This document shows, piece after piece, positions 26,703 to 40,541 of a stretch of 64,000 bases of DNA (position 1 is the first letter of the stretch; each line of letters opens with the position of its first letter). A program made the position numbers and the translations under genes. The notes below the pieces were generated by a model. It searched no databases and was not told the DNA's origin. It was given only the letters and a program-made list of their open reading frames with translations. Origin of the DNA: Lelliottia sp. WAP21. GTDB lineage: Bacteria; Pseudomonadota; Gammaproteobacteria; Enterobacterales; Enterobacteriaceae. The stretch is taken from positions 533,576-597,575 of the forward strand of contig NZ_JAIWPG020000001.1 of assembly GCF_020532665.2 (NCBI RefSeq). The letters run 5' to 3'.

Positions 26703-27176
26703 ATGTTTAAGCCTCATGTCACGGTTGCCACACTCGTTCATGCTCAGGATAAATTCCTGGTGGTTGAAGAGACCATTAATGGAAAAGCGTTGTGGAATCA
26801 ACCCGCCGGGCACCTTGAAGCCGATGAAACGCTGGTGCAAGCCGCCACGCGTGAGCTTTGGGAAGAGACCGGTATTCATGCTGAGCCGCAATCCTTTGTG
26901 CGCATGCATCAGTGGATTGCGCCGGATCGCACCCCTTTCCTGCGTTTTTTATTTGTTGTTGAACTTAGCGAAATGTGCGCCACCGAGCCGCATGATGACG
27001 ATATCGATCGCTGCCTGTGGGTGACCGCTGAGGAGATCCTCAACGCGCCAAACCTGCGCTCGCCGCTGGTTGCCGAAAGTATTCGCTGCTATCAGTCTGG
27101 CGCTCGCCTGCCGCTTGAGGTGATTGGCGAATTTAACTGGCCGTTTACAGAGGGTGTCAATGGTGGGGGCGCGTGA
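26703..27176 (+). CDS. nudJ: Nudix phosphatase NudJ
   Basis: Nudix hydrolase that removes phosphates from nucleoside di/triphosphates and thiamine (HMP) diphosphates. The Nudix box [20 protein letters not shown](TGI) is intact. ATG 26703 follows rluE by 10 bases; length 157 aa against 153 in E. coli, the difference being at the C-terminus. Cotranscribed with rluE and mnmA. Confidence 0.95.
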   Translation: MFKPHVTVATLVHAQDKFLVVEETINGKALWNQPAGHLEADETLVQAATRELWEETGIHAEPQSFVRMHQWIAPDRTPFLRFLFVVELSEMCATEPHDDDIDRCLWVTAEEILNAPNLRSPLVAESIRCYQSGARLPLEVIGEFNWPFTEGVNGGGA

Positions 27177-27194
27177 TAGAATACGCCGCCTTAA

Positions 27195-28328
<1,134 letters not shown>

Positions 28329-28356
28329 AAACGATTGCACACCATAAGGAGCACGA

Positions 28357-30376
<2,020 letters not shown>

Positions 30377-30384
30377 TCGCTTTT

Positions 30385-30409
30385 CCCCTCTTTCCGTCTG
30401 GAAAGAGGG
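30385..30409 (+). terminator. purB 3' hairpin
   Basis: CCCTCTTTCC and GGAAAGAGGG arms around GTCT, about 10 bases after the purB stop, followed by TCCTTCC. Separates purB from phoPQ. Confidence 0.65.
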
Positions 30410-30421
30410 TCCTTCCCGCCC

Positions 30422-30438
30422 GGTTTAGTCAATGTTTA
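30422..30438 (+). promoter_or_regulatory. PhoP box of the phoPQ promoter
   Basis: GGTTTA-N5-TGTTTA, the direct-repeat PhoP consensus with the exact 5-base spacing, ending 24 bases upstream of a -10 element (TAAACT, 30463-30468). The same arrangement autoregulates phoPQ in E. coli and Salmonella. Confidence 0.9.
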
Positions 30439-30500
30439 TCCCCACAACACCATAATCAGCGTTAAACTATTCATACCATTAATTTTAGGGAGAAGAGATG

Positions 30501-31172
30501 ATGCGCGTACTGGTTGTTGAGGATAACGCATTACTACGTCATCACCTGAAGGTTCAGCTTCAGGAAATGGGACATCAGGTTGACGATGCGGAAGATGCAA
30601 AAGAAGCCGATTACTATCTTAACGAGCATTTACCTGACATTGCCATCGTCGATTTAGGGCTACCGGACGAAGACGGTTTGTCATTAATCCGCCGCTGGCG
30701 CAGCCACGACGTTTCTCTGCCCGTGCTGGTCTTAACCGCACGTGAAGGCTGGCAGGATAAAGTCGAAGTGCTCAGTGCTGGCGCAGATGACTACGTCACT
30801 AAACCTTTTCATATCGAAGAGGTCGCCGCTCGCATGCAGGCGCTGATGCGCCGTAACAGCGGTCTGGCCTCGCAGGTTATCTCTATTCCGCCTTTCCTGG
30901 TTGACCTCTCCCGCCGCGAATTTTCGATTAATGATGAAGTCATTAAACTCACTGCGTTTGAATACACCATTATGGAAACGCTCATCCGTAACAGCGGCAA
31001 GGTCGTCAGTAAAGATTCGCTGATGTTGCAGCTTTACCCTGATGCAGAACTGCGTGAAAGCCACACGATTGATGTTTTGATGGGACGTTTACGTAAAAAA
31101 ATACAGGCCCAATATCCGCAGGACGTTATTACGACAGTACGCGGTCAGGGATACTTGTTTGAATTACGCTAA
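30501..31172 (+). CDS. phoP: Response regulator PhoP
   Basis: OmpR-type transcription factor responding to low Mg2+, acid pH and cationic peptides through PhoQ. The receiver domain has phosphorylation site D51 and acidic residues near the start; the winged-helix domain begins near 135. Start ATG 30501 matches the 223-aa E. coli protein; the adjacent ATG at 30498 adds one residue and shares the GGGAG ribosome site. Followed directly by phoQ. Confidence 0.98.
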   Translation: MRVLVVEDNALLRHHLKVQLQEMGHQVDDAEDAKEADYYLNEHLPDIAIVDLGLPDEDGLSLIRRWRSHDVSLPVLVLTAREGWQDKVEVLSAGADDYVTKPFHIEEVAARMQALMRRNSGLASQVISIPPFLVDLSRREFSINDEVIKLTAFEYTIMETLIRNSGKVVSKDSLMLQLYPDAELRESHTIDVLMGRLRKKIQAQYPQDVITTVRGQGYLFELR

Positions 31173-32636
31173 ATGAAAAAGTTTCTTCGCCATGTTTTAC
31201 CTCTTTCACTGCGGGTGCGCTTTTTGCTGGCAACCGCAGCGGTTGTGCTGGTGCTGTCACTCGCCTACGGCATGGTTGCGCTGGTGGGATACAGCGTAAG
31301 CTTTGATAAAACGACCTTTCGCCTGCTGCGCGGCGAGAGCAACCTGTTCTATACCCTTGCAAAATGGGAAGACAACCACATCAGCGTGGAGATGCCCGAA
31401 AACCTGGATCGGCAAAGCCCGACCATGGCGCTGATTTATAATGAAAAAGGTCAGCTCTTATGGGCACAGCGGCACATACCCTGGTTGGAAAAGAGTATTC
31501 AACACGAATGGCTTAAAACGAACGGTTTTCATGAAATTGAAGCTGGGCTGAATGCCACCAGCGCCCTGTTGGGCAACGATGCGTCGATGCAACGCGAGCT
31601 GGCAGAAATTCGCGAAGATGACGATGAGACGGAGATGACGCACTCGGTCGCCATCAATATCTACCCGGCCACGATGGATATGCCCCAGTTGACCATCGTC
31701 GTGGTTGATACCATTCCGGTCGAGCTAAAACGCTCTTATAAAGTCTGGAGTTGGTTTGTTTATGTGCTTGCCGCTAATCTGCTGCTGGTCATCCCGCTAC
31801 TCTGGCTTGCGGCACGATGGAGCCTGCGTCCTATTGAGTCGCTGGCGAAAGAGGTGCGAGAGCTCGAGGAACATCATCGCGAAAAGCTCAACCCTGAAAC
31901 CACCCGCGAACTGACCAGTCTGGTGCGTAACCTCAATCGTCTGCTGAAGAGCGAACGCGAACGATACGATAAATATCGCACGACGCTGACCGATCTGACC
32001 CACAGTTTAAAAACGCCGCTGGCGGTCATGCAGAGCACGTTACGCTCTATGCGTGGCGCAAAATTATCGGTGGATGAGGCCGAGCCGGTGATGCTCGAGC
32101 AGATCAGTCGTATCTCACAGCAGATTGGCTACTACTTGCATCGGGCGAGCATGCGTTCAGGTAGCGCGTTGCTCAGCCGCGAGCTGCACCCTGTCGCCCC
32201 GCTGCTGGATAACCTTACCTCTGCGCTGAATAAGGTGTATCAGCGCAAGGGGGTAAATATTAGCCTCGATATTTCCCCTGAGATCAGCTTTGTCGGGGAA
32301 AAGAATGATTTCATGGAAGTCATGGGTAACCTCCTGGACAACGCCTGTAAGTATTGTCTGGAATTTGTCGAAGTGACGGCACGTCAGACGGACAACGAGC
32401 TGCATATTATCGTCGAGGACGATGGCCCGGGGATCCCGGCAAACAAACGTGACCTGGTCTTCGATCGGGGCCAGCGGGTTGATACGCTTCGCCCGGGTCA
32501 AGGGGTGGGGTTATCCGTGGCACGTGAGATTGTCGATCAATATGACGGTCGTATTGACCCCGGCGAAAGTCTGCTTGGCGGGGCACGTATGGAGGCCGTT
32601 TTTGGCCGTCAACACCCCACCGCCGACGATAGTTAG
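31173..32636 (+). CDS. phoQ: Sensor histidine kinase PhoQ
   Basis: Inner-membrane kinase of PhoP; 487 aa. TM1 near 17-39 and TM2 near 192-213 flank the periplasmic sensor, which has the acidic patch [13 protein letters not shown] (145-157). H277 in [12 protein letters not shown] is the autophosphorylation site. The ATG follows the phoP stop with no gap, so the two are translationally coupled. Confidence 0.98.
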   Translation: MKKFLRHVLPLSLRVRFLLATAAVVLVLSLAYGMVALVGYSVSFDKTTFRLLRGESNLFYTLAKWEDNHISVEMPENLDRQSPTMALIYNEKGQLLWAQRHIPWLEKSIQHEWLKTNGFHEIEAGLNATSALLGNDASMQRELAEIREDDDETEMTHSVAINIYPATMDMPQLTIVVVDTIPVELKRSYKVWSWFVYVLAANLLLVIPLLWLAARWSLRPIESLAKEVRELEEHHREKLNPETTRELTSLVRNLNRLLKSERERYDKYRTTLTDLTHSLKTPLAVMQSTLRSMRGAKLSVDEAEPVMLEQISRISQQIGYYLHRASMRSGSALLSRELHPVAPLLDNLTSALNKVYQRKGVNISLDISPEISFVGEKNDFMEVMGNLLDNACKYCLEFVEVTARQTDNELHIIVEDDGPGIPANKRDLVFDRGQRVDTLRPGQGVGLSVAREIVDQYDGRIDPGESLLGGARMEAVFGRQHPTADDS

Positions 32637-32727
32637 CGCGGAATGCGAAAAAAGCGATATTCGCGCACGCAGGCTCTTGTGCTTCCGTTATAATCCGACT
32701 CAGTAAGAGCCTGCGGAAATAATAAAT

Positions 32728-33849
32728 ATGGAATATCACTTAGCACTGAACTGGCCCGACTTTATCGAACGTTACTGGCAGAAACGCCCGGTGGTTCTGA
32801 AGCGCGGCATCAGCAATTTTGTCGACCCCCTCTCTCCCGACGAGCTGGCGGGGTTGGCCATGGAAAACGAAGTGGACAGCCGTCTGGTCAGTCATCAGGA
32901 GGGGAAATGGCAGGTGAGCCATGGTCCTTTCGAAAGCTATGACCATCTGGGCGAGAACAACTGGTCATTACTGGTGCAGGCCGTTAACCACTGGCATGAG
33001 CCTACCGCAGCGTTGATGCACCCCTTTCGTGCCCTCCCCGACTGGCGGATGGACGATCTGATGATCTCCTTCTCCGTTCCGGGCGGTGGCGTTGGCCCGC
33101 ATCTGGACCAGTACGACGTCTTTATCATTCAGGGCACTGGCCGCCGCCGCTGGCGCGTGGGCGATAAAGTGCCCATGAAGCAGCACTGCCCACACCCGGA
33201 TTTGCTGCAGGTTGATCCTTTTGAAGCCATTATCGATGAAGAGATGGAGCCGGGGGACATTCTCTATATCCCACCAGGCTTCCCGCACGAAGGCTACTCT
33301 CTGGAAAACTCCCTGAATTACTCGGTCGGTTTCCGTGCGCCGAGCGGTCGCGAGATGATCAGCGGTTTTGCTGATTACGTCCTGCAACGTGAACTGGGCA
33401 GCCATCGCTACAGCGATCCTGATGTCCCGTCGCGCGAGCATCCTGCCGATATCCTGCCGCAAGAACTCGATAAACTGCGTGAAATGATGCTGGGTTTGAT
33501 TAACGAACCTGAACATTTCAAACAGTGGTTCGGTGAGTTTATCAGCCAGTCGCGCCATGAGCTGGACGTTGCCCCCGCAGAGCCGCCTTATCAGCCAGAT
33601 GAGATTTACGACGCGCTGCAGCAAGGCGATACTCTGGTGCGTTTAGGTGGCCTCAGAGTATTGCGTATTGGCGATGAGATTTTCGTTAACGGCGAGAAAC
33701 TTGACTCCCCGCACCGCCCTGCCCTTGAGGCGCTGGCAAGCCACATGCGGCTTTCCGCCGACACGTTTGGTGATGCGCTGGAAGACCCTTCCTTCCTCGC
33801 CATGCTGGCGGCGCTGGTAAACAGTGGATACTGGTTCTTCGAAGAATAA
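32728..33849 (+). CDS. roxA: 50S ribosomal protein L16 arginine hydroxylase RoxA (YcfD)
   Basis: JmjC-type Fe(II)/2-oxoglutarate oxygenase that hydroxylates an arginine of ribosomal protein L16. The 373-aa length equals E. coli RoxA. The iron facial triad is H125, D127 (PHLDQYD) and H187 (PGFPHEGY). It starts 91 bases after phoQ and has its own terminator, so it may be partly read from phoPQ. Confidence 0.96.
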   Translation: MEYHLALNWPDFIERYWQKRPVVLKRGISNFVDPLSPDELAGLAMENEVDSRLVSHQEGKWQVSHGPFESYDHLGENNWSLLVQAVNHWHEPTAALMHPFRALPDWRMDDLMISFSVPGGGVGPHLDQYDVFIIQGTGRRRWRVGDKVPMKQHCPHPDLLQVDPFEAIIDEEMEPGDILYIPPGFPHEGYSLENSLNYSVGFRAPSGREMISGFADYVLQRELGSHRYSDPDVPSREHPADILPQELDKLREMMLGLINEPEHFKQWFGEFISQSRHELDVAPAEPPYQPDEIYDALQQGDTLVRLGGLRVLRIGDEIFVNGEKLDSPHRPALEALASHMRLSADTFGDALEDPSFLAMLAALVNSGYWFFEE

Positions 33850-33880
33850 CGGCAGGTCTAACCCGGCAAACGCCGGTCAC

Positions 33881-33905
33881 AAGCCGGGTTTTGCCCGGCT
33901 TTTTC
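33881..33905 (+). terminator. roxA terminator
   Basis: AAGCCGGG and CCCGGCTT arms with a short loop, followed by a run of T to 33905. A second stem lies a few bases further on. Confidence 0.9.
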
Positions 33906-33928
33906 TTGCCTGCTTCTCAACGGCCTTG

Positions 33929-33956
33929 CGCCGGGCAGCACTGCGTATGCCCGGCG
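33929..33956. repeat. REP-like hairpin between roxA and pepT
   Basis: CGCCGGGCA and TGCCCGGCG arms (nine bases) with a ten-base loop, between convergent genes. Resembles the GCCGGG type of enterobacterial palindromic unit. Confidence 0.5.
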
Positions 33957-33964
33957 TTTGGGCA

Positions 33965-35188
33965 TTACTGCTTCGCGGTTAACTCTGCGATACGCACAAT
34001 AACCTTCACCGCTTTCTCCATGCCTTCCAGCGTCACAAACTCATGTTTGCCGTGGTAGTTGTATCCCCCGGTAAACAGGTTTGGACAGGGTAATCCCATG
34101 AAAGAAAGCTGCGAACCGTCGGTTCCGCCCCGGATCGGTTTTAACAACGGCTCAATATCACAATCACGCATCGCCTGCTGCGCGATATCCAGAATATGCG
34201 GATGCTCCATCACCTTGTCGCGCATATTGTAGTAACTGTCTTCGATGATCAGTTCAATGTAGCAATCCGGGTGCAGACCCTTGCCCACCTTCTTGGCGAT
34301 TTCCATCATCTTGCGCTTACGTGCTTCGAAGGCCTTACGATCAAAATCACGCACGATGTAATGCATCTGCGCGCTGTCAACCGTCCCTTTCAGGCTGGTG
34401 AGATGATAAAACCCTTCGTAGCCGTCGGTGTTTTCCGGGCTTTCCTCTGCCGGCACTTCGGCATGAATTCGCGCGGCCAAAGAGAGCGCGTTGACCATGA
34501 CGCCTTTTGCTGAGCCAGGATGGACGTTATTGCCGACAATTTTGATCGTTACCGAGGCGGCGTTAAAGTTTTCGAACTCCAGTTCGCCGACTCCTCCGCC
34601 ATCAACGGTATAGGCCCACTTCGCGTCAAATTGCTCAACGTCAAAATATTTCGCCCCTTTGCCCACCTCTTCATCGGGGGTAAAGGCCACGCGGATATCC
34701 CCGTGAGGAATGTTTTTTTCCTTCAAAACGGCAAGCGCGGTCATGATCTCTGCGACGCCTGCTTTGTCATCGGCGCCAAGGAGTGTTTTACCGTCGGTGG
34801 TAATCAGCGTATGCCCCAGGAGCTGATGCAGAACCGGGAACATGACGGGCGAAAGCACCTCATCGCCGATACCCAGCGCGATATCGCCACCACGGTAATT
34901 TTCGACAATCTGTGGATTCACGTTCTTCCCGCTAAAATCGGGAGACGTATCGACATGAGAAATAAAACCGATCGCCGGGACCTCGCCTTCGACGTTTGAC
35001 GGCAATGTCCCCATCACCGTCCCTTTCTCGCTTAAGGTCACATTCACCAGCCCCAGTGAGTCAAGCTGTTCCTTTAACAGGTTTAACAGCTTCCATTGGC
35101 CTTCCGTGCTCGGTACCTGTCTGACGCCCGCTTTAGATTGGGTATCCAGCGAAACGTACTGTAAAAAGCGCTCAAGTAATTTATCCAT
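33965..35188 (-). CDS. pepT: Peptidase T (tripeptidase)
   Basis: Zinc aminotripeptidase of the M20 family; removes the N-terminal residue of tripeptides in the cytoplasm. From ATG 35188 it is 407 aa, close to the E. coli 408. Metal and catalytic motifs are ISHVDTSPD (first ligand), [11 protein letters not shown], and [11 protein letters not shown]. The earlier start at 35233 adds 15 unmatched residues. Divergent from potA. Confidence 0.97.
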   Translation of the reverse strand: MDKLLERFLQYVSLDTQSKAGVRQVPSTEGQWKLLNLLKEQLDSLGLVNVTLSEKGTVMGTLPSNVEGEVPAIGFISHVDTSPDFSGKNVNPQIVENYRGGDIALGIGDEVLSPVMFPVLHQLLGHTLITTDGKTLLGADDKAGVAEIMTALAVLKEKNIPHGDIRVAFTPDEEVGKGAKYFDVEQFDAKWAYTVDGGGVGELEFENFNAASVTIKIVGNNVHPGSAKGVMVNALSLAARIHAEVPAEESPENTDGYEGFYHLTSLKGTVDSAQMHYIVRDFDRKAFEARKRKMMEIAKKVGKGLHPDCYIELIIEDSYYNMRDKVMEHPHILDIAQQAMRDCDIEPLLKPIRGGTDGSQLSFMGLPCPNLFTGGYNYHGKHEFVTLEGMEKAVKVIVRIAELTAKQ

Positions 35189-35335
35189 GCAGTCACCCTC
35201 TCTTTTTGTGACAACATTATCATTAAGCATCAAAACCCAAATATTGCGTCAGGTCACTTTTATCCCGTAAACGAGAATATTTTCGTTTCTGTTGTTGTGC
35301 GTTAATAAATGTAGCTTATGAATCAGTCACAAGGA

Positions 35336-35364
35336 TTGGCGAAGATAGTGCTTTGCCGTAGAAT
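35336..35364 (+). promoter_or_regulatory. potABCD promoter
   Basis: TTGGCG (35336-35341), a 17-base spacer, and TAGAAT (35359-35364). Start expected near 35371, giving a leader of about 70 bases to potA. Confidence 0.6.
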
Positions 35365-35438
35365 GTCGGCCCTCGTCATGCGTCACCAAGGTGGTTCAAC
35401 ACAAACCCCGCTACCGATAACCCATTCGTAGCGTCTAT

Positions 35439-36575
35439 ATGGGACAGAGTCAAAAATTGAATAATCAACCGGGTAAACTCTCACCGCTGGTTCAGCTGGC
35501 AGGGATTTGCAAAAGTTTTGATGGCAAAACGGTCATCTCTGACCTGAATCTGACCATCAATAACGGCGAGTTTCTGACGCTGTTAGGCCCTTCCGGCTGC
35601 GGCAAGACAACCGTACTTCGCCTTATCGCCGGGCTGGAAAGCGTCGATAGCGGCCAAATTCATCTCGAAGATCAGAACATCACGGATGTTGCCGCCGAAC
35701 ATCGTCACGTCAATACCGTTTTTCAAAGCTACGCGCTTTTCCCGCATATGACCGTATTTGAGAACGTCGCGTTTGGCCTGCGTATGCAAAAGACGCCTCG
35801 TGAGCAGATCGCCCCGCGCGTGACTGACGCGCTTCGCATGGTTCAGCTCGATGAGTTCGCCCAGCGCAAACCCCATCAACTTTCCGGCGGTCAGCAGCAG
35901 CGTGTGGCTATTGCACGCGCGGTCGTGAATAAGCCCCGCCTGCTTCTGCTGGATGAGTCGCTTTCAGCCTTAGATTATAAGCTACGCAAACAGATGCAGA
36001 ACGAGCTGAAAGCCCTGCAGCGTAAGCTGGGTATTACCTTTGTTTTTGTGACGCACGACCAGGAAGAAGCCTTAACGATGTCCGATCGCATCGTGGTGAT
36101 GCGGGACGGAAAAATCGAACAGGACGGTACCCCGCGTGAAATCTACGAAGAGCCGAAGAACCTGTTTGTCGCCAGCTTCATTGGCGAGATTAATATCTTC
36201 AATGCCACAGTGATTGCGCGCCTTGATGAGCAGCGGGTCCTCGCGAACGTTGAAGGCCGCGAATGTCATATCACGGTCAACTTCGCCGTGGAAAAAGGAC
36301 AAAAACTCAATGTCATGCTGCGCCCGGAAGATCTCCGCGTGGATGAAATTCATGACAGCACGGAAGCCGAAGGTCTGATCGGCTACATCCGCGAACGTAA
36401 CTACAAAGGAATGACGCTGGAATCTGTGGTTGAGCTGGAAAACGGCAAAATGGTGCTCGTCAGCGAGTTCTTTAATGAAGATGATCCTGATTTTGACCAT
36501 CCTCTCGATCAGAAGATGGTCGTCAACTGGGTCGAAAGCTGGGAGGTCGTGCTGGCTGATGAAGAACACAAGTAA
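35439..36575 (+). CDS. potA: Spermidine/putrescine ABC transporter ATPase PotA
   Basis: ATP-binding subunit of the PotABCD polyamine importer, 378 aa as in E. coli. The Walker [10 protein letters not shown], signature LSGGQQQR and Walker [13 protein letters not shown] are intact, followed by the C-terminal TOBE-like regulatory region. First gene of the potABCD operon. Confidence 0.98.
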   Translation: MGQSQKLNNQPGKLSPLVQLAGICKSFDGKTVISDLNLTINNGEFLTLLGPSGCGKTTVLRLIAGLESVDSGQIHLEDQNITDVAAEHRHVNTVFQSYALFPHMTVFENVAFGLRMQKTPREQIAPRVTDALRMVQLDEFAQRKPHQLSGGQQQRVAIARAVVNKPRLLLLDESLSALDYKLRKQMQNELKALQRKLGITFVFVTHDQEEALTMSDRIVVMRDGKIEQDGTPREIYEEPKNLFVASFIGEINIFNATVIARLDEQRVLANVEGRECHITVNFAVEKGQKLNVMLRPEDLRVDEIHDSTEAEGLIGYIRERNYKGMTLESVVELENGKMVLVSEFFNEDDPDFDHPLDQKMVVNWVESWEVVLADEEHK

Positions 36576-37416
36576 GTTCCAGAAAGTGGTGATTGCCACA
36601 ATCGTCGGTTGGCTTGTGTTGTTTGTTTTTTTACCCAACCTGATGATTATCGCCACCAGCTTTCTGACCCGCGACAACGATAACTTCGTCAAGCTGGTCT
36701 TTACGCTGGACAACTATGCCCATTTACTGGACCCACTCTATCTGGATGTGCTGCTCCATTCGCTCAACATGGCGGCTATCGCTACCGTGGCCTGCCTGGT
36801 GCTGGGATACCCCTTTGCCTGGTTTCTGGCGCGTTTGCCGCAGAGAGTGCGTCCACTGCTGCTGTTTTTACTGATTGTGCCCTTCTGGACCAATTCCCTC
36901 ATTCGTATTTATGGTCTGAAAATTTTTCTCAGCACCAAAGGCTATCTGAATGAGTTCCTGCTGTGGACAGGCATTATCGATACGCCCATGCGCATTATGT
37001 ATACCCCGGGCGCGGTAATTATTGGCCTGGTCTACATTCTGTTGCCCTTCATGGTGATGCCGCTCTATTCCAGTATCGAAAAGCTCGATAAACCGCTGCT
37101 GGAAGCGGCACGGGATCTGGGCGCGAGCAAACTGCAGACGTTTCTGCGCATTGTCATTCCGATGACCATGCCAGGCATTATCGCCGGATGTCTGCTCGTG
37201 ATGCTGCCCGCCATGGGGCTGTTCTACGTGTCAGACCTGATGGGCGGCGCGAAGAATTTGCTGATCGGAAATATTATTAAGAGCCAGTTCCTGAATATCC
37301 GCGACTGGCCATTTGGATCGGCCACCAGCATAACATTGACCCTGGTGATGGGGCTGATGCTGCTGATTTACTGGCGCGCCTCTCGTTTGCTGAATAAGAA
37401 GGTGGAACTCGAATGA
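36559..37416 (+). CDS. potB: Spermidine/putrescine permease PotB
   Basis: Inner-membrane permease subunit of PotABCD (285 aa, six helices). ATG 36559 overlaps the potA end by 17 bases, starting [11 protein letters not shown]; longer upstream frames only run into potA. The permease EAA loop ([21 protein letters not shown]) that docks on PotA is clear. Cotranscribed with potA and potC. Confidence 0.97.
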   Translation: MKNTSKFQKVVIATIVGWLVLFVFLPNLMIIATSFLTRDNDNFVKLVFTLDNYAHLLDPLYLDVLLHSLNMAAIATVACLVLGYPFAWFLARLPQRVRPLLLFLLIVPFWTNSLIRIYGLKIFLSTKGYLNEFLLWTGIIDTPMRIMYTPGAVIIGLVYILLPFMVMPLYSSIEKLDKPLLEAARDLGASKLQTFLRIVIPMTMPGIIAGCLLVMLPAMGLFYVSDLMGGAKNLLIGNIIKSQFLNIRDWPFGSATSITLTLVMGLMLLIYWRASRLLNKKVELE

Positions 37417-38192
37417 TCGGTCGACTGCTTCGCGGCGGTTTTATGACCGCCATTTATGCCTATCTCTATATTCCGATTATTATCTTAATCGTGAATTCGT
37501 TTAACAGTTCGCGTTTTGGCATCAACTGGCAGGGCTTTACCACCAAATGGTATAGCCTGTTGATGAATAACGACAGCCTGCTTCAGGCGGCGCAGCACTC
37601 GCTGACCATGGCGATTTTCTCTGCGACCTTTGCCACGCTGATTGGCTCACTGACCGCCGTGGCGCTTTATCGCTATCGTTTTCGCGGAAAGCCTTTTGTC
37701 AGCGGCATGCTCTTTGTGGTGATGATGTCGCCGGATATCGTGATGGCGATTTCACTGCTGGTGCTGTTTATGCTACTCGGTATTCAGCTCGGCTTCTGGT
37801 CTCTGCTCTTTTCGCATATCACCTTCTGCCTGCCGTTTGTGGTCGTGACGGTTTACTCTCGTCTTAAGGGGTTTGATGTACGCATGCTGGAGGCCGCAAA
37901 GGATTTAGGTGCCAGTGAATTAACCATTTTGCGCAAAATCATTTTGCCACTGGCGATGCCCGCCGTGGCGGCAGGATGGTTGTTGAGCTTTACCCTTTCC
38001 ATGGACGATGTGGTGGTTTCGTCGTTCGTGACAGGGCCGGGCTATGAAATTCTGCCATTGAAGATCTACTCCATGGTAAAAGTTGGCGTCTCACCGGAAG
38101 TGAACGCGCTGGCGACGATTCTGTTGGTGTTATCGTTGGTGATGGTGATTGCCAGCCAGCTGATTGCTCGAGATAAAACAAAGGGCCGGTAA
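37413..38192 (+). CDS. potC: Spermidine/putrescine permease PotC
   Basis: Second permease of the polyamine importer, 259 aa, overlapping potB by four bases (ATGA). Carries the EAA loop LEAAKDLGASELTILRKIILP. E. coli PotC is slightly longer (264 aa) at the C-terminus. Confidence 0.97.
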   Translation: MIGRLLRGGFMTAIYAYLYIPIIILIVNSFNSSRFGINWQGFTTKWYSLLMNNDSLLQAAQHSLTMAIFSATFATLIGSLTAVALYRYRFRGKPFVSGMLFVVMMSPDIVMAISLLVLFMLLGIQLGFWSLLFSHITFCLPFVVVTVYSRLKGFDVRMLEAAKDLGASELTILRKIILPLAMPAVAAGWLLSFTLSMDDVVVSSFVTGPGYEILPLKIYSMVKVGVSPEVNALATILLVLSLVMVIASQLIARDKTKGR

Positions 38193-38217
38193 GGCTCGCT
38201 ACTCAGGGGACGTTTAA

Positions 38218-39264
38218 ATGAAAAAATGGTCACGCCACCTGCTCGCGGCAGGCGCGCTTGCACTGGGAATGAGCGCTGCACACGCGGATGACAGCAAAAC
38301 GCTCTACTTCTACAACTGGACCGAGTATGTGCCACCCGGCCTGCTGGAGCAGTTCACTAAAGAGACCGGCATCAAGGTCATCTATTCGACCTATGAATCG
38401 AACGAAACCATGTATGCCAAGCTCAAAACCTACAAAGACGGCGCGTACGATTTGGTCGTACCTTCGACCTATTTCGTCGATAAGATGCGCAAAGAAGGCA
38501 TGATTCAAAAGATCGATAAAACGAAGCTCACCAACTTCAACAATCTCGATCCGGAGATGCTGAACAAGCCCTTCGATCCGAATAATGACTACTCGATCCC
38601 GTATATCTGGGGGGCGACGGCCATAGGCGTTAATAGCGATGAGATCGATCCTAAAACCGTTACCCGTTGGGCCGCTCTCTGGAAGCCTGAATATAAAAGC
38701 AGCCTGCTGCTGACCGATGACGCTCGCGAAGTGTTCCAGATGGCCCTGCGTAAACTGGGCTATTCGGGAAACACGACCGATCCAAAAGAGATAGAAGCTG
38801 CCTATAACGAGCTAAAAAAACTGATGCCAAACGTGGCCGCCTTCAACTCGGATAACCCGGCAAACCCGTATATGGAAGGGGAAGTGAATCTGGGCATGGT
38901 GTGGAACGGTTCGGCTTATGTTGCGCGTCAGGCGGGCACACCGCTGGCGGTGGTATGGCCAAAAGAGGGCGGGATCTTCTGGATGGATAGCCTGTCGATT
39001 CCGGCTAACGCCAAAAATGTCGAGGGCGCAATGAAGTTGATAAACTTCCTGCTCCGTCCCGATGTGGCCAAACAAGTTGCAGAAACCATCGGGTACCCCA
39101 CACCAAACCTTGCCGCGCGCAAGCTCCTCAGTCCTGAGGTGGCTAACGACAAAACGCTTTATCCGGATGCAGAAACGATTAAAGCCGGAGAGTGGCAAAA
39201 TGACGTGGGTGACGCCAGCCGGATTTATGAAGAGTATTATCAGAAATTGAAGGCAGGACGTTAA
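38218..39264 (+). CDS. potD: Periplasmic spermidine/putrescine-binding protein PotD
   Basis: Solute-binding protein of PotABCD, 348 aa with an N-terminal signal peptide (about 23 residues, ending AAHA). Mature protein begins DDSKTLYFYNWTEYVPPG, the conserved start of polyamine-binding proteins. Closes the operon and is followed by a strong terminator. Confidence 0.98.
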   Translation: MKKWSRHLLAAGALALGMSAAHADDSKTLYFYNWTEYVPPGLLEQFTKETGIKVIYSTYESNETMYAKLKTYKDGAYDLVVPSTYFVDKMRKEGMIQKIDKTKLTNFNNLDPEMLNKPFDPNNDYSIPYIWGATAIGVNSDEIDPKTVTRWAALWKPEYKSSLLLTDDAREVFQMALRKLGYSGNTTDPKEIEAAYNELKKLMPNVAAFNSDNPANPYMEGEVNLGMVWNGSAYVARQAGTPLAVVWPKEGGIFWMDSLSIPANAKNVEGAMKLINFLLRPDVAKQVAETIGYPTPNLAARKLLSPEVANDKTLYPDAETIKAGEWQNDVGDASRIYEEYYQKLKAGR

Positions 39265-39273
39265 GACGTCGAC

Positions 39274-39307
39274 GCGTTGACCAGCCAGGGCTGGTCAACG
39301 CTTTTTT
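39274..39307 (+). terminator. potABCD terminator
   Basis: GCGTTGACCAGC and GCTGGTCAACGC arms with a four-base loop, followed by six T (39302-39307). Confidence 0.93.
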
Positions 39308-39336
39308 GCAAGGCGCCTGACGTAAAGCAAGATGCT

Positions 39337-40392
39337 TTATTTCAGATAGGCTACGCAATCATGGTAATTTGTACCACTAAGCCAGCCCTTTTGCTGGAGT
39401 TCGCCATAATCATCCCCGACTAATTTGTACGCTTGCTGGAACGCGTTTTTATCTTTCGCTACGCAAGCATGACTCATCATTTTAGTTACCGTATTGTTCG
39501 TTGGATATTGTTTATAGCGATCCTGCCAACCCTGCTTCAGATCATTCCAGGCAAGAATTTTATTTTCATCCAGCAACATCATCAGTTCTGGTTGTTGTAT
39601 AAAAGCGTTATGCCAGAGGTAGGCATACAGGGAATAGCCGGAAACTTTTTTTGTTTTGCTTACGGCTAAGCGGGCAATTTTCTCAATGTCTTGCGGATTG
39701 CCTCCCCATTTCGGCAAAGCCATAATAACGGCTTCAAGATAAAGGTTTTGGTAATCCGGGAATTTATTGCTTCCTTCCTCGAGGGTTTTATTGAGTAATG
39801 CAGTATCGCCTAAATAACGCGCGACGACTTCCATCTGCTGATACCAGACGGGATCTCTGTCAGCAACCGATTTGATTTTAAGCAGATACGCTTTTTCCTC
39901 CTCAAACAGTCGCTGAATATCAGGCAGCTTGCTGGGATCGACGCTACTGATGTCACCTTCCCCCCGCAATGCCAGTGCTTTCGCATCCATCGCCATTGCC
40001 TTTACGATATGTGCCGCAGGAGAGGAAGGTTGTGAGGCTAACCATTCATCGGCAATGCTGTTCAAAAACTGGCTATCATCGCCAAACGTACCCGTAAACG
40101 CAGTATAGAAAAGGACCAGTTTTTGTGTCCCTGAATGTGTGGCAGGAAATCCTGCAATAAACTCTTTCTCTCGTTTATCCAGAGCCTGCCAGTTCTTTTT
40201 CAAATAGAGATCTAACACGCTCTGCTTAATATTCTGACGTTCTACGGTTTCATCCACATACTGATTATTTGAATTATTCTCTGCACAAATTGAATCTGAG
40301 CCGTTCGCAGCGCCTGCTGTTTGCTGGCATGCCAGTGTAGACGCTGAAAACGCCATGATAAACGCTGATAAAAACACTCTCGCCTTAAGCAT
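39337..40392 (-). CDS. Exported protein of unknown function, DUF4034-like
   Basis: I cannot name it. It is a 351-aa protein with an N-terminal signal (MLKARVFLSAFIMAFSASTLA) followed by a cysteine at 22, so either SPase I (ALA-type) or a marginal lipobox. The mature part is helical, with the pattern of tetratricopeptide-like repeats and a LPKWGGNPQDIEKIARLAV stretch that resembles DUF4034 proteins. It sits between potD and cobB, where E. coli K-12 as I recall it has no such gene, and is lower in GC than its neighbours (for example ttattttgaataaaaaagc upstream), suggesting a local acquisition. Confidence 0.7.
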   Translation of the reverse strand: MLKARVFLSAFIMAFSASTLACQQTAGAANGSDSICAENNSNNQYVDETVERQNIKQSVLDLYLKKNWQALDKREKEFIAGFPATHSGTQKLVLFYTAFTGTFGDDSQFLNSIADEWLASQPSSPAAHIVKAMAMDAKALALRGEGDISSVDPSKLPDIQRLFEEEKAYLLKIKSVADRDPVWYQQMEVVARYLGDTALLNKTLEEGSNKFPDYQNLYLEAVIMALPKWGGNPQDIEKIARLAVSKTKKVSGYSLYAYLWHNAFIQQPELMMLLDENKILAWNDLKQGWQDRYKQYPTNNTVTKMMSHACVAKDKNAFQQAYKLVGDDYGELQQKGWLSGTNYHDCVAYLK

Positions 40393-40484
40393 AAAAATCC
40401 TTTTATTTTGAATAAAAAAGCATGCTCATAATTCCAGACGAGTCTTTATAAATCTATTTAGAAAAAGTTAACGTCACATTCAGA

Positions 40485-40522
40485 TAAAATAAAAGCCGGC
40501 AAAGGAATATCCCTTTACCGGC
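40485..40522 (-). terminator. cobB terminator
   Basis: GCCGGCAAAGG and CCTTTACCGGC arms around a five-base loop; on the minus strand it is followed by TTTTATTTTATC. It lies 20 bases past cobB. Confidence 0.82.
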
Positions 40523-40541
40523 GCGGAAAAAAATCAGGTAG

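Noticed and set aside
35220..35233. FNR-like site before pepT (TTGAT-N4-AATGA on the minus strand)
   Set aside because: One arm matches poorly and its distance to the pepT start is too short for an activator site.
36430..36558. Extended N-terminus of potB (328 aa)
   Set aside because: The extension is translated from within potA in another frame; ATG 36559 starts the conserved MKNTSKF.
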